From Jacaranda mimosifolia (lineage: Eukaryota; Streptophyta; Magnoliopsida; Lamiales; Bignoniaceae), in NCBI GenBank assembly GCA_018894105.1, contig CM032131.1, forward strand, positions 7,962,501 to 8,026,500: a stretch of 64,000 nt of DNA, read 5' to 3'. Positions 22,076 through 33,341 of the stretch are shown here, piece by piece. The translations under genes and the position numbers were made by a program. The number at the start of each line of letters is the position of its first letter. The stretch's first letter is position 1. The notes below the pieces were generated by a model, which was not told where the DNA came from, made no database searches, and saw only the letters and a program-made list of their open reading frames with translations.

Positions 22076-23532
22076 TTGCAGGTGGCCTTGTCAAATGAGT
22101 CATTTAATTTTATCTTGAAAGTTGAAGTAATCCTTTGTATTGCAGTCCTTCTGCCTGTGAAAATGGGAATACTTATTGGAATTTTTCATAGCTGGTGTTT
22201 TATTGAGTTTTTTTGGTCTTTTGAGGAGGTTGTCATTTTGGATTGCAAACATGACCTCATTTCTAGTAGTGTTCAATGGGGGATAACTGTGAAACCTCTT
22301 AATTGGGGATCGGTGACCATCCTTCTGACATCTATCGTCATTATCTTTTCCTTTCTTTTTATCGTTCTCCCTACTTCTGTATTTTATCTTATTTATGTCT
22401 TCTTGGGTCATTTACCTCTCTGCAAGTCGAGGAGTTCCTCTATTGTTCATGGTCTCTCTCTGAGTAGAGTGGTGGCACATTCCTTATGCCTCAGTACAAG
22501 GAATAGCACGTTGATCAAAAATTCAATCCCAAGATTATCAATTTTTAGCAACTCAGTGTTAAACCTAGCAAAGAAATCCTGAAGAAAGTTTCCTTTGTTT
22601 TGTTTCACTATGTGGAGAGTGTAGGGGAGCTTTGCTCTCATTCTGCTAGAAAATTGGGGTTGGAATTTGTCAATGAGCTAGTTGTAAGATAAAATAGATG
22701 CAGACTCCAGTTTAACAAACCTTTTAAGGGCCATTCCCTAAAAGGTGGTGACTAACATTTTGGCATGAATGTGTTCATTATGGCCATGGAGCTGCATCAT
22801 GTGTTCAAACTGGGATAGGTGCTCATTGGGATCGGTGGATCCGTCATAACTTGGTAGGTCTGTCAGAATTTTTACATCGATTACTATGTACTCATCAATT
22901 GTCTCCTGAATGAATTGGGCTTCCTACCTCGGCAGTGCCTGGGCGTTGTCGAGTTGGATTCTTTCAATATTTCTTATTGAAATATCTTCCAATCGTCTGT
23001 TTAGCTGTTGGACTTATGCGGCACCTCATCTCATTCCTCATAGTCTGCTCAAGATAAATCTCTGCTTGGTTGAGGTCTCTAGCGCTCGACCCTCTCGTGT
23101 TGCTAGGCTCGATTAGTACGGGCAAAGTGTTCGATTGAATTTGCTACTTCTTCAAGGGGTTGATGGTGAGTTTTATCTTGCGGAAGAAGGCTAGGGCTAA
23201 CATCACGTCTATTGGGATTGCGGCCTCCTTGTTTTGTCCTTGCTTAGGGGCATTTCTTCTTGACGGGAGGGACACAATATGGCGACAGTGTCAATTGCAG
23301 GCTAGTTATTGTGCCTTTGCAAAGCGGCTAACAACTGCATTAAGAGTTAGGCTAATATTTGGTCACTTATCATTTACATGAGCTGAGGGTTGGTCAAAGT
23401 GACCACCTATTTTGGTTGAGAGGTTAGGCCTGTCGTTTGCTGGTTCGGCTAAGGTTGCGATGGTAGAGTGGGTGGTGGTGGTGATCTGTGGTCACTCTGC
23501 CTCTCAAAAGTAGTTTGCCTAGTGTTTACCAT
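22076..23532 (-). pseudogene. TE3 gag, decayed
   Basis: The start is the ATG at 23532 (MVNTRQTTFERQSD), about 45 bp after the 5' LTR. At 22447-22641 the capsid part reads LPYTLHIVKQNKGNFLQDFF and LFLVLRHKECATTLLRE, aligned with TE1's gag. At 22100-22411 the basic C-terminal tail reads MTQEDINKIKYRSREN, SPIKRFHSYPPLNTTRNEV, again collinear with TE1. Stops interrupt the frame. Confidence 0.8.
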
Positions 23533-23576
23533 TTTCTTGGTTGTAGATTTAATGTCGCACAGACAACGCTAAATAA

Positions 23577-24287
23577 TGATGTCCTTTTTGGTAAGATGGG
23601 CTCCTTGATCTTGACCTAACAGTCTTGATCGACTAGAGAGATGGATTGAAGGTGTTAAATGGGGTATGGGTCAAATTCTGTAATCAGTGAACAAACGTTA
23701 GGCTAAACAAGGGGGTTCTCGGCTAACACCTTCCAATGCTTAAGTCAATACCCAGCTAGAAAGTAATTGGCGAAGTGATAGCTTAGGATAAGTATTCAAA
23801 ACATACTTTTGTCTCTGAGAGGAAGGTATTTATAGTGCCTGGGAATGGGTGGAAAAGACAGCTTTCGCCTTAGCGTGGATCAGATCTTTCTCTCCCCAGC
23901 TAGGGGCATTTTAGGTCTTTTCAACCTAGCTTAGCACCATGCTTGTGATCGGCTAGCAATAGAGAGCACCCTTACTGCCATTAATGCAGAGGTAATGCGC
24001 TGACAGGGCTATTAAATGCTGGCAGGAGGGTAGTTCGGCCATATTTAATGTGGATGCGATTGGTTACAGATGCTATAATTAATGCTCCTGCAGTAGGGAG
24101 GCTGCCTCATCGTTCGCATGTCTCAACCTCGGCTGGTCGAGTTTTCTCGACTTATGGGGTTGATTTACTTTACAAATACTTCGACTCTGGTGTATTTGTT
24201 AGGCTTGGCCCTTGGTCTAAGCCTACTAGTTTGGGCTTTTGGTGATGTCGACCTGTGTGTCTGTGTTCTTATTAGGCTCATGGGCCA
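23577..24287 (-). repeat. TE3 5' LTR
   Basis: 711 bp, the partner of 14120-14813. On the minus strand it starts TGGCCCATGAGCC at 24287 and ends GGACATCA at 23577, followed by the primer-site/leader TTATTTAGCGTTGTCTG. Confidence 0.88.
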
Positions 24288-25023
24288 ATATCCATTTCAA
24301 ACTTCTTTTTCAAATTATCATACTACCTTGCACAAAGATTTCTTGGAATTGATCATCCTAGAATACATAGGAGATCAACTTGTTCTTCACAAACACATGA
24401 AATGGATCCTATATTGGAACTCACCAACCTCCATACTTAGGTAGCTTGTGCTCAACCTAAGCCTCGGGCAACCTACTATGTGGTAAGGACAAAATTAAAG
24501 TGCAAGGACCTAAATACAAAGCTACTATGGATCCTTAAGTCAAAGGACTAATTATATGCACTATCATGAGCTAGAGAATTTTTCATTACCGACATGCTAC
24601 TCCGGCTACCTCATGGATTTTTTAGGCAAGTCTTCAGTGAACTTATTATCTAACAAGCACCCACTGATGTGCATCCATGTCTTACATGAATTTCCCATGA
24701 AATGGGGCAATATCCAACCCCTTAGAGTATGCATCATTAGTGTAAGTATATTCGAATCTTACATGCCCTATCTCATAAGATTCTATGACTTAAAATATTT
24801 AAAATCATGATCATAGAGACTTGTTTCATGATCACCATCATATATATGACCAAGTCCCATAGTCTGGCATGATTTAAGGGGCTTCAACCAAATGTATGTG
24901 AAGAATATCATAAATGCATAAGATGAAGATAACCATTTATAGAATATCATTCAGTCAATATTATATCACAAAAGGAGTAGTGATACATGCCAATCTAATT
25001 GGTTGCGGCACACTATTCCAACA
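24288..25023 (-). repeat. TE2 5' LTR, outer part
   Basis: On the minus strand it begins TGTTGGAATAGTGTGCCGC at 25023, a classic copia LTR start, and runs to the TE3 boundary. The 5 bp beyond it are TATAT. Together with 12697-14119 it makes one LTR of about 2.16 kb. Confidence 0.75.
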
Positions 25024-27265
25024 TATATATCTAGAGGAGATTAATAACGATGAGTAAAAGTGTTAGTTAAAAATGTGTAAGCAAGAGTGTTGATCTAAAA
25101 TATATACAAGGAATGTAGTGTACAAAGATGTTCTGTTATTATCAACTAATAACAGAAAATATAAGTATTGAAGCTTATTGAACTTTGAATATAACAATTC
25201 ATGAAAGAATGAAAATTTAAAATAAATAAATTAGATAAATGACAAGGGATGCATTTCCAATAGTAATATCTTTATTATACTATCTATTTTGTTAGTATAG
25301 GAAAAGGTGGATCTACTTTTCAAAAGATAATTCGTGCTGCCACCACTTTCACTGGAGAATTAGATGAGCAAATGGCATCATGGTACATGTGCAAAGAATT
25401 CCAACTGCATAGTACACTTTGACGGGTATGAATTTTCATTAACTACAATACATTGTTAAAATAGAATTCTTTGCATTGAGAAACTATGATGTATTGATGA
25501 TTTTTGTCAAAAAAATAAATATTGAACTAGCTTGATGCAACCTTTGAACAACAAATATTTAGTCGAGGTTGAAACACTATTTTAGGGATAAATGAGAATA
25601 ATTTAAAAAAATAGATTTTACTATATTGAGGAAAAAAAAAAGCAAAGGCAAGTTTAAATTATTTACCTTTTTTATATTCTAATTTATATTTCACTATGAC
25701 AAAAAGTGAATTGATTGGGAGAAACAAATAACTTGGATAGAAGGATAGGATCTAAAGTAAGTATAATAAATCTATATTTTAAATAATTAACAAATAATTT
25801 ATATTTTTTAAACAATTTTTTGCTAATAATTTTGCAAAAATGTATAAACGAAAGAAGAAATATGGATAAGAAGACATTATTCTGGTGTGGTACTTATTTC
25901 TAATAAATACATCATACATACTTTTGGTCTGTAAGCAAGACCTAATAAGTGGCTTTGTGTGTTTGTGTGTGCCTTATTACTAGAAAAAATATTTGAGATA
26001 TTGATGATACCGATATAGAAGTGATAAAAAATCATATCAAATAAGTCATATAATATCAATTCTATAATTGATTTAATTGAGACTTAAAGACTTACTTTTT
26101 TATTTTTATTTTAGTATTTCAGCCAATGTTACAAAAAATGGTGCAATGAGATCACTCAATTTCAAAGCAACTGCGAGATGATTTGTATAAATTATATTTT
26201 AAATTACATAATTATATAATAGTAGACAACCTAAACAAAATGTATATATTATGTAATTGGAGGTCTATGGAAAAAGTTTGTCATGCGAAACCATAGTTTT
26301 TCTATACAATTTAGTTATCAGTCCTCTTTTAACATATATTTATATTTTGTTTATGTACAAATTTCATATGAATTTTATTTTATAAATCCAAATTTCTTTG
26401 CATTAAATTTTTATCGTTGCCATTGAAAACTTTTACTACATATATGTAAGTATATCTACTATGCTTCAATACTTAGATGCATATGTATCGAATGTGCAAT
26501 AATTGTCAAAGGGCTTTTGGAGAAAGTGTGGATGTAAACATGATGCATAGACACATGTATACACAAATATATACATACATCCGTTTACGTAAAGGTTTAG
26601 ATTTATATATATGCTAGTGTACAGCGCACTGTGCTATGCTTGTTGAAAAAATTATATGTATGTTTTTATGTTATGCTTATCTTTTGATATATATATATAT
26701 ATTACAAAGAAACATAATTTTAAAAACCAGACTAATATATTAAAAAGCAAACTAATTGGACTGGGGAGAAAGAAAGTTGAATAAACTAAATTCAGACAAA
26801 GATACATTGAAGACCAGACTCTAAATGCATGAAACTTAAATTAAGCTGTTCAAAAACAATCAAAATAAGCAAATAATCGACAATTAAAATGCTAACGTCC
26901 ATATAATGGTATGAGCTTCATAGCACATTAAGAAAGTGTATTTTTTCTCTTGCCTCCTCTTGCACACATCATTTGTGATCACCACTGGAGTATAATTGTA
27001 ACATTCAAAGAGATAACTGCAAAAATTAAAGAGCTATTCAATTTCTAAAGTACAATCTTTCAACTTTACTGAGATAAGTGCATAGCCCTTTTACTTTCTC
27101 CATGTGCCCATGATTTTTTCAACTTTGAACTCCTGCTGTTTTAGAGAAAATAGTGCATAAATATTTTGTCTTCACATTTCTAAAGCACACAAAATTGACA
27201 AAATATATTGCCTCCACACACAAAGCCGAAGGTAAATGGAGTTAGCTAAGAACAAAAACAAATTC
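25024..27265. other. Gene-poor AT-rich spacer 3' of the Pumilio pseudogene
   Basis: Mostly AT-rich with no gene I recognise. It includes a possible short exon at 25297-25422 (listed separately), a (TA)n run near 26687-26701, and the presumed 3' flank of the Pumilio pseudogene next to 27265. I see no LTR pair or complete transposon. Confidence 0.4.
25297..25422 (+). other. Possible unrecognised terminal exon
   Basis: A GC-richer island with an open frame of about 41 codons ending in TGA at 25420-25422. It reads KGGSTFQKIIRAATTFTGEL then DEQMASWYMCKEFQLHSTL. A potential acceptor (TATTTTGTTAG) lies just upstream. It is short enough to be chance, and I do not recognise the protein; it could be an eroded gene or transposon fragment. 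Confidence 0.22.
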
Positions 27266-27923
27266 TTACTTGGAATGAGGCTTGCACAACACCTCTTTAG
27301 AATCTTTGTGAGAGAAAATAATAGGACTATTGCGTGAGATTGCCTCGTCGGATTCAGTCGCATCAACCAAAGAATTATATGAGGGAACCTGATTTCAAAA
27401 GACATTTATCATCAAGATATCAATTTCTATAGTTTCATTATCCAAAAGAATGCCAAGTTATTGCTTGGTTTTAGCTACAAGCTAGCTATTGGAATTAGAA
27501 GCTATTTTATTGCCACTGATCAAAAAATAAGAGTTCATAAAAAGTAAATTTGTAGTTATTTTATACTTTAGTTAAATATGGAGGAAGTACTGCCATAATG
27601 CTCACAGCATATAACCTCGTATTCTTCCATAATGATGAAAGGGAACTACCAACCTATTTTTTAGGGATAACTGTGGTAAACAGTAAAGCCAAATCATCAT
27701 ATTATTTAATCATAATATGGAGGTTTCCACTATAAGTGCAAGCTACATAGCTTCCAACATAATCTAGTAATATGATAAGTTAAAGAGTAATTTATCTTAA
27801 ATGTAATGATTAGAACCAAAAGACCAAAGAATAGCATACCTCAGAAACAGGAGCTGTTTGAACAACAAAATTTGTATGTACATCCTAAAGCAACTGCTCG
27901 AAGCAAGCGATGGAGAAGAATTT

Positions 27924-28470
27924 TGATACTAGCTAATACAAAGAATTAGTAGAAGAGAGTATAGAAAGCTAAAAGTTGAAGAACAGAATCAGCAATGAAC
28001 ACTTCCTAAGTCACTTGCTTCAAAAGAAAGAAGAAGAAAGTTCTGGACTAAACCATACACTCAGAACTAACTCCTTCTCACATGAGGATCTGCTATTTAT
28101 GGCAGGAGTAGTAACTAATCCTAACAAATATCTAGGTTGGGTAATAGAATTCCTCCAGCTCACACAGTTATTTAACAAAAAACTTAACTAACTATCATTT
28201 GATGAGATTTTAATATTAATGCAATGGTTTTAATCCTAACAGAGGGTTGTTGTAGTCTTGTAAAGTCGGATGTGTGTTTCTTATTTCTTAGCTTGGTAGA
28301 ATCATGTTTCTTACTACTAGAAGCACTATTCATTTTCTCCTTTGGTTTTACATTTTTTCTCGCCTGTTGACACTTCTCATCTATCTTGTTTTCTTCCAGC
28401 TTCCTTCTAGCTTGTTATTCCTTTTGTTATCCATCTTCATTATTCACACTTGTTCTTTTCACTTGTATCA
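27924..28470 (-). repeat. TE4 3' LTR
   Basis: 547 bp, minus-strand start TGATACAAGTG (28470), end TAGTATCA (27924). It aligns with 32807-33341 with numerous substitutions and short indels. Confidence 0.92.
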
Positions 28471-28775
28471 ACTCCCCCTCCATTACGATGATCCTTGGCC
28501 TTAAAGATCAAAGTATGGGAACCTTTGTTGCAGTTCATACATATTTTCCTATGTACTATCTTCTTCTGGGGCATTGAACCATTTCACTAGGACTTGAGTA
28601 GTTGGCCTGTTGTTTTTTTATCCTAACTGTGATCATAGTATATTGTGGCTCAAGTAGAAGGTGTTTGTATGCAGTGATTGTGGTGGGTACATAAGAGTGA
28701 TTGGTTTAGTGCCAGCTTTTCTTTTGAGCTATGAGACATGGAAGGTAGGATGGATTCCAGCTTCTTCAGATAACT
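28471..28775 (-). pseudogene. TE4 chromodomain-like C-terminus of integrase, and polypurine tract
   Basis: Downstream of the integrase core the minus strand reads GIHPTFHVS then, near the end, TQVLVKWFNAPEEDST and LQQRFPYFDL. This matches the chromodomain ending V-W-x-x-x-x-x-E-x-x-T-W-E...LQ-x-x-F-P of plant chromoviruses, with the usual Trp codon now TAG. The polypurine tract GGAGGGGGAGT occupies about 28481-28471. Confidence 0.7.
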
Positions 28776-29524
28776 ACAGTATGTATGCTACTATCCCAAT
28801 CCTTTCTAGCACTTGAAAGGGCCCAAAGTACCTTGGAGAGAGCTTATGGTAAGTGTCTCTTCTTACAGAAAGTTGTCTGTAAGGCTTCAACTTCGTAAAA
28901 ACCCAATCCCCAACTTCAAAAGACCTCTCATTTCTCTTTTTGTCGGCTTGTATTTTCATCCTATTTTGAGCTGTAGCTAGATGTTGCTTAAGAGGTCTGA
29001 TGATGGCTTCTCTATGCTACAGACTTTGATCCACCACCTCAATAGGAGAACTATAGGCAATAAAAGGCACATGTATTAGTGGAGGATAGCCACACACTGC
29101 TTCAAATAGAGTCATCCTGGTAGAAGAGTGAAAATTGGTATTGTACCACTATGCAATTAAAGGCAACCAATCCATCCATTCCTTTGGTCTGTCCTTTGTG
29201 CATCTTAAATAGCACTTAATGCACCTATTCACCACTTCAGTTTGACCATCAGATTGACGGTGATAGGCTATCGAGGCATTTAGAAATCCACAGAAATCTC
29301 CTCTCATATTTTATTTGGGATCGAAAGGAATGTAACAGACCCAGATTAGCTATATTCTCACCTTTAAATCTCTAGCAAATGCTGCAATTCTTGATAAACT
29401 AGTATACATCTTGCTTTATGCCTTCCCAGTAAATTGTTTACTTCAGTCTATGCAATGTGTTTTCAATCCCAAAGTGCCGTCCTACTAAACTGCTATGAAA
29501 AATATGTAGAAGTTCATCCTTCAC
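28774..29524 (-). pseudogene. TE4 integrase, decayed
   Basis: At 28774-28959 the C-terminal integrase reads [20 protein letters not shown] and [15 protein letters not shown], the GPY/F module of chromovirus integrase. Upstream, on the minus strand to about 29500, fragments of the catalytic core appear (for example Q-T-E-V-V-N-R around 29250). Frames shift repeatedly. Confidence 0.75.
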
Positions 29525-30457
29525 CTAGTCATCTTTTTTACTAACTACCAGTTTGTTTTTCCTTATTAATACACCATCTTTCCAATAATAATGTGGTCTC
29601 CCATTTGATTTATTTTTTATCTTTTGTATGATATCTTGAATCCTCAAATCCTTTTTCCAACCCTCTTTGATTTTTTGTACCAAGTCATTGTCTACTGTGA
29701 TGATGGTGTTGAGAGATCCTTCCATAATAGCACATTCTTCTCTCTTTCTCTCTCTCTCTCTTCTTGATAAAGCATTTGCTACCACATTATCTGATCCCTT
29801 TTTATAAGTGATAGTGTAATCATATCCCAATAATTTAGCTATCCACTTTTGTTGACTTGGAGTTGAAATCCTTTGTTCCAGCAAATACTTCAAACTTTGG
29901 TGGTTTGTATTAACAATGAAATGTCTCCTAATCAAGTATGGTCGTCCTTTTTGCACCACAATCACTATAGCCAACATCTCTTTCTCATAGGTAGATAATT
30001 GTAAATTCTTACCAAAAAGGGCATTACTTAGAAAAGCTAAAGGCCTTCCTTGTTGAAGGACAACTCCAATTCCCTAAGTAGATGTATCTGTCTTAATGAC
30101 ATACACTTTAGACAAGTCTGGTAGTGTGAGCACTGGCGCACAACTCATAACTCTCTTCAACTACTCAAAAGCTTTAGTGGAGTCTTCTGTCCAACTGAAG
30201 TTGTCTTTCTTCAATAGGTTAGTGAGGGGTTGAGCAATCTTGTCATAATCCTTTATAAATCATCTATAGTATCCTATGAGGCCTAAGAAACCTCTCAACT
30301 CGATCTTTTAGTATCTGAGGTTTTGGCCACTCCAATATGGCTTGCACCTTATTTAGATTAGCAGTAACTTTTTGCGCTGAAATGATCTGGCCAAGGTATT
30401 CGACTTGCTTATTACCAAACTAACATTTGTTTTTCTTAAGAAATAATTTATTGACTC
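29525..30457 (-). pseudogene. TE4 RNase H region, partly open
   Basis: At 29525-29977 an open stretch reads GRPYLIRRHFIVNTNHQSLK then KWIAKLLGYDYTITYKKGSD and NVVANALSRR, the Ty3/gypsy RNase H end (canonical NxxADALSR). It is followed by RERERKREE encoded by a CT microsatellite at 29738-29760, and then by the integrase N-terminal zinc region. Bases 29978-30457 hold the first RNase H part and the connection, in other frames. Confidence 0.8.
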
Positions 30458-30870
30458 TCAATATCTCCAGTATCTTTTTAATGTGGCTAAAATGATCTTC
30501 CTAGTTAGGACTGAAATTAGAATATCGTCAAGAAAGACCAACAAGAACCTTCTCAAGAAGGGTTTTAATACCTTATTCATCAAAGCTTGAAAGGTGGAAG
30601 GAGCATTAGTGAGGCCAAAAGGCATCACTAGGATTTCACAGTGGCCATAGTGAGTTTTAATGGCAGTCTTGCCAACATCACATTCCTTCATTCTTATTTG
30701 ATGGTATCCGGACCTCAAATCCAACTTGGAGAACACCCTTGCCCCTTGTAACTCATCTAACAGCTCCTCAATATGTGGAATAGGGAACTTATCTTTGATT
30801 GTATGCTTATTTAGTTCATTATAATCCATATACATCTTCCAACTACCATCTTTTTTTTTTTTTAACTAAT
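30458..30870 (-). pseudogene. TE4 reverse transcriptase, mostly open
   Basis: The minus strand reads [59 protein letters not shown] and VFLDDILIS, all canonical chromovirus RT motifs including the catalytic FLDD. A T-run at about 30849-30862 (poly-Lys on the minus strand) marks a frame slip between this and the preceding protease-linker segment. Confidence 0.88.
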
Positions 30871-31628
30871 ACTATTAGCAAAGAGAAAGGACTATTACTT
30901 TCTCTTATAATTCCTACATCCAACACCTCTTGCACCATTTTCTCAATCTCATCCTTCTCTAATGCTGGGTACCTACATAGTCTAATATTAATAGTTTTAG
31001 ATCCATTCTTAAGAAGTATACCATGATCACAATCCTTTTTAGGTGGTAGTATTTTTGGTTCTATAAACCAATCATCAAACTCATGCAATAATTCCTGCAA
31101 TTGCTCATTTTCATGTTCATGACTCACTTGTATTGATAATAGGGTAGCTGGACTTTCCTTTTCTTTCTTACAGATAACTTCTACATGCATCATGCTCAAC
31201 TGAAGTAGCTTCTTCAGCAGCTTGCTCATTTGTCTGTTACTCGCCATCTTGACCATACCAGGCCATTTACCCCTCAATGAGACCTTCTTTCCTCTTACTG
31301 AGAGCTCTGTTTTGTGTTTCTTAAAGTTCCAGACAGTATTTCCCAAGGTTACCAACCATTCGATACCTAGAACCAAGTCATATCCTCCTATAGGTAGTGT
31401 CCTCATGTCAGAACTAAACTTTACTTTATGCATTGTCCATGTAAACTTCTTGTATGTGTGTGAGCTTTGCAATTTGTTCCCATCGACCACAACTATAGAT
31501 AAAGGAATGGCAGCTTCTAATCTCCAACCTTGCTTCTTTGCCACTTGAACATCCAAGAAGTTGAAAGTGTTTTTTGTATCAATGAATATATTTAGTCCCT
31601 TGCCCTTGCTATTTCCAGTAAGCCTCAT
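30843..31628 (-). pseudogene. TE4 protease and RT N-terminal linker, open for 261 codons
   Basis: It begins MRLTGNSKGKGLNIFIDTKN; the protease active site is FIDTKNTFNFLD where D-S/T-G is usual, so the catalytic glycine is changed to Lys. The fold continues with GYDLVLGIEWLVTLGNTVWN (canonical D-x-I-L-G-x-x-W-L). After a linker it reads HGILLKNGSKTINIRLCRYP then EIEKMVQEVLDVGIIRESNS, the start of RT. This is the longest intact stretch of the element. Confidence 0.85.
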
Positions 31629-32806
31629 GGTGTTGAAAGTGTAGACTCCAATGCTAGCATTGACTGCAATATGGTAATTTTCCCTTCCTTATTTAGCTAT
31701 CATAAATTCTAACTCATTTTCATCCTTTCTTACCTCGTTGTCTTGTGAAAGCACGTCTATCTCTTCTTCCACTATTATTTCCATGATGTAGAGTTGTTTT
31801 CTTTTACTACACTGATGGCCGGGTGTGTATTTCTCATCACACCAAAAGCATAACCCTTTCGATCTCTTCTCATCAAATTAATAAGGACTTAACATTATGA
31901 CTTAGCATTTGCTAACTGGTTAGGATTGAAACTATTTGTTGGACCCTTATGGTGCCCTATAGATTGAATTGGTTGGGGAGTAGGTAGTATGGATTATCTT
32001 TTACTGTTGGAGTGCTGCTTGAGGTCCATGGTAGAGGTATGGTGAGCTTTGGTGTTGCATAGTTAGCTACTCCTCTCAACTGATTGGCTTGCTCTTGTAA
32101 TTTGGCTAGATTCACAGCCTCACAAGTAGGAGACCTCATTCCTCAATCCTCCTAAAAAGCAACTGATTGCATAAGCCTATGAAAGATCTACATAATTCAT
32201 CAATTGATCAAATTTATCCAAATAATCTTGGATACTTCCAGTTTGTTTTAGATTCACTAACTTTGACATTGGATCTTCAAATAAAAGTGACCCAAACCTG
32301 TCACTTGTTGCTATCACATATTCCTCCCATGAAGGTGTCTCTCTAAACCTTCTTGACTTCATATACATCTGATGCCAATGTTAAGCTCTACCTTCTAAAT
32401 GAACAATAAATATTTTGACCTTGGTCATCGGTGGAGTTTCGGCAACCTCAAAAAATTGTTCACATTTATAAATCCAATCTCTGAGATTGTCCCTATTAAA
32501 TTTAGGGAAATCTACCTTAGAACATTTAGTAGCCACTTGATAGTCAAATTGATGATTTCTCCACTGTCATCTCCTCTATTATCAAAATTAGTCTACTATC
32601 TATTTACAAACTGGTGGTTGTTTTGATTCGCAACCAAGGCAACTATCATCCTACGTAGTTTCTCCATGGTGTTTTTTGTTTCTTCAGTACACATTCAGAG
32701 TTGTTCTCTAAACCAGTCCACTTCTCACCAAAGTTCCACAACTCGAGTTCCTCTTGTCATCTTTTTAATACAGCCACTGTCGAGGAAAGGTGGCTTCAAT
32801 GCCCCT
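31629..32806 (-). pseudogene. TE4 gag with zinc knuckle and leader
   Basis: At 32177-32368 the capsid reads WEEYVIATSDRFGSLLFEDP then LVNLKQTGSIQDYLDKFDQL, the typical Retrotrans_gag block of chromoviruses. Near 31809-31855 a CCHC knuckle reads LCFWCDEKYTPGHQCSK. The leader next to the LTR reads AAGGGGCATTGAAGCC on the minus strand. The primer-binding-like TGGTATCA lies in the last bases of the LTR itself. Confidence 0.78.
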
Positions 32807-33341
32807 TGATACCAGCTAATATAAAGAATTGGTAGAAAAGAGTACAGAAAGCTAAAAGCTGAAGAACGGAGTCAACAATGAATACTTCTTCAATCACTTG
32901 CTTCAAAAGAAAGAAGAAGAAAGTTCGGACTGAACCATACACTCAAAACTGACTCCTTCTCACATGAGGATCTGCTATTTATGGTGGAGGAGTTGCAACT
33001 AATCCTAATAAATTGCTAGGCTGGCCAATAGAATTCCGCCAACTCACAGTTATTTAACAAAAAACCTAACTACCTATCATTTGATGAGATTTTAATACTA
33101 ATGCAATGGTTTTAATCATAACAGAGGGTTGTTGTAGTCTTGTAAAGTCAGTTGTGGGTTTCTTATTTCTCAGCTTGGTAGAATCGTGTTTCTTACTTGT
33201 AGAAGCGCCCTTCACTTCCTCTTTTGGTTTTACATTTTTTCTTGGTTGTTGACATTTCTCATCTATATCATTTTCTTCCAGCTTGTTGGTCCTTTTGTTA
33301 TCCATAATCATTATTCACACTTGTTCTTTTCGCTTGTATCA
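32807..33341 (-). repeat. TE4 5' LTR
   Basis: 535 bp, minus-strand start TGATACAAGCG (33341), end CTGGTATCA (32807). It pairs with 27924-28470. Right flank AATTC is the second target-site copy. Confidence 0.92.

Larger units (their letters stand above)
14120..24287 (-). mobile_element. TE3: Tat-lineage Ty3/gypsy retrotransposon inserted in TE2's LTR
   Basis: Paired LTRs at 14120-14813 and 23577-24287 flank 8.8 kb. On the minus strand the leader TTATTTAGCGTTGTCTGTGCG follows the 5' LTR, similar to the leader of TE1. Domains run gag, PR, RT, RNase H, a second (archaeal-type) RNase H, integrase. A spacer with short repeats and an antisense ORF follow. A polypurine tract AAAGTGGGGAGGACTC lies near the 3' LTR. 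The second RNase H and the antisense ORF together are hallmarks of the Tat lineage. Flanks are TATGA (left) and ATATC (right), so no clean TSD. All frames are broken. Confidence 0.88.
8339..25023 (-). mobile_element. TE2: Ty1/copia retrotransposon with ~2.2-kb LTR, 3'-truncated, split by TE3
   Basis: Minus-strand copia element. The right end starts TGTTGGAATAG (25023) in LTR sequence that runs to 24288, is interrupted by TE3, and resumes at 14119-12697. The joined LTR would be about 2159 bp. It ends TTCA and is followed after two bases by TGGTATCGGAG, complementary to initiator tRNA-Met. Leader, gag zinc knuckle, protease, integrase, RT and part of RNase H follow in copia order. The element stops inside RNase H at about 8342, so the 3' end and 3' LTR are gone and no TSD can be tested. 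Copia order (integrase before RT) and the iMet primer site support the superfamily. Confidence 0.85.
27924..33341 (-). mobile_element. TE4: chromovirus (Ty3/gypsy, Reina-like size), inserted in the Pumilio exon
   Basis: 5418 bp, minus strand, with LTRs at 27924-28470 and 32807-33341 and flanking target duplication AATTT (27919-27923) / AATTC (33342-33346), one mismatch. On the minus strand it carries gag with a CCHC-like knuckle, protease, RT, RNase H, integrase and a chromodomain-like tail, in gypsy order. The polypurine tract GGAGGGGGAGT abuts the 3' LTR. The small size, short LTRs and C-terminal chromodomain suggest the Reina branch, though Tekay or Galadriel cannot be excluded by eye. The element disrupts the Pumilio exon at its GAATT. 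Frames contain stops, so it is no longer active. Confidence 0.92.

Noticed and set aside
21839..22582. Longest open frame in the window (247 codons, plus strand)
   Set aside because: It is the exact complement of TE3's protease/gag region; its translation is hydrophobic with no domain, while the minus strand has clear gag and protease motifs.
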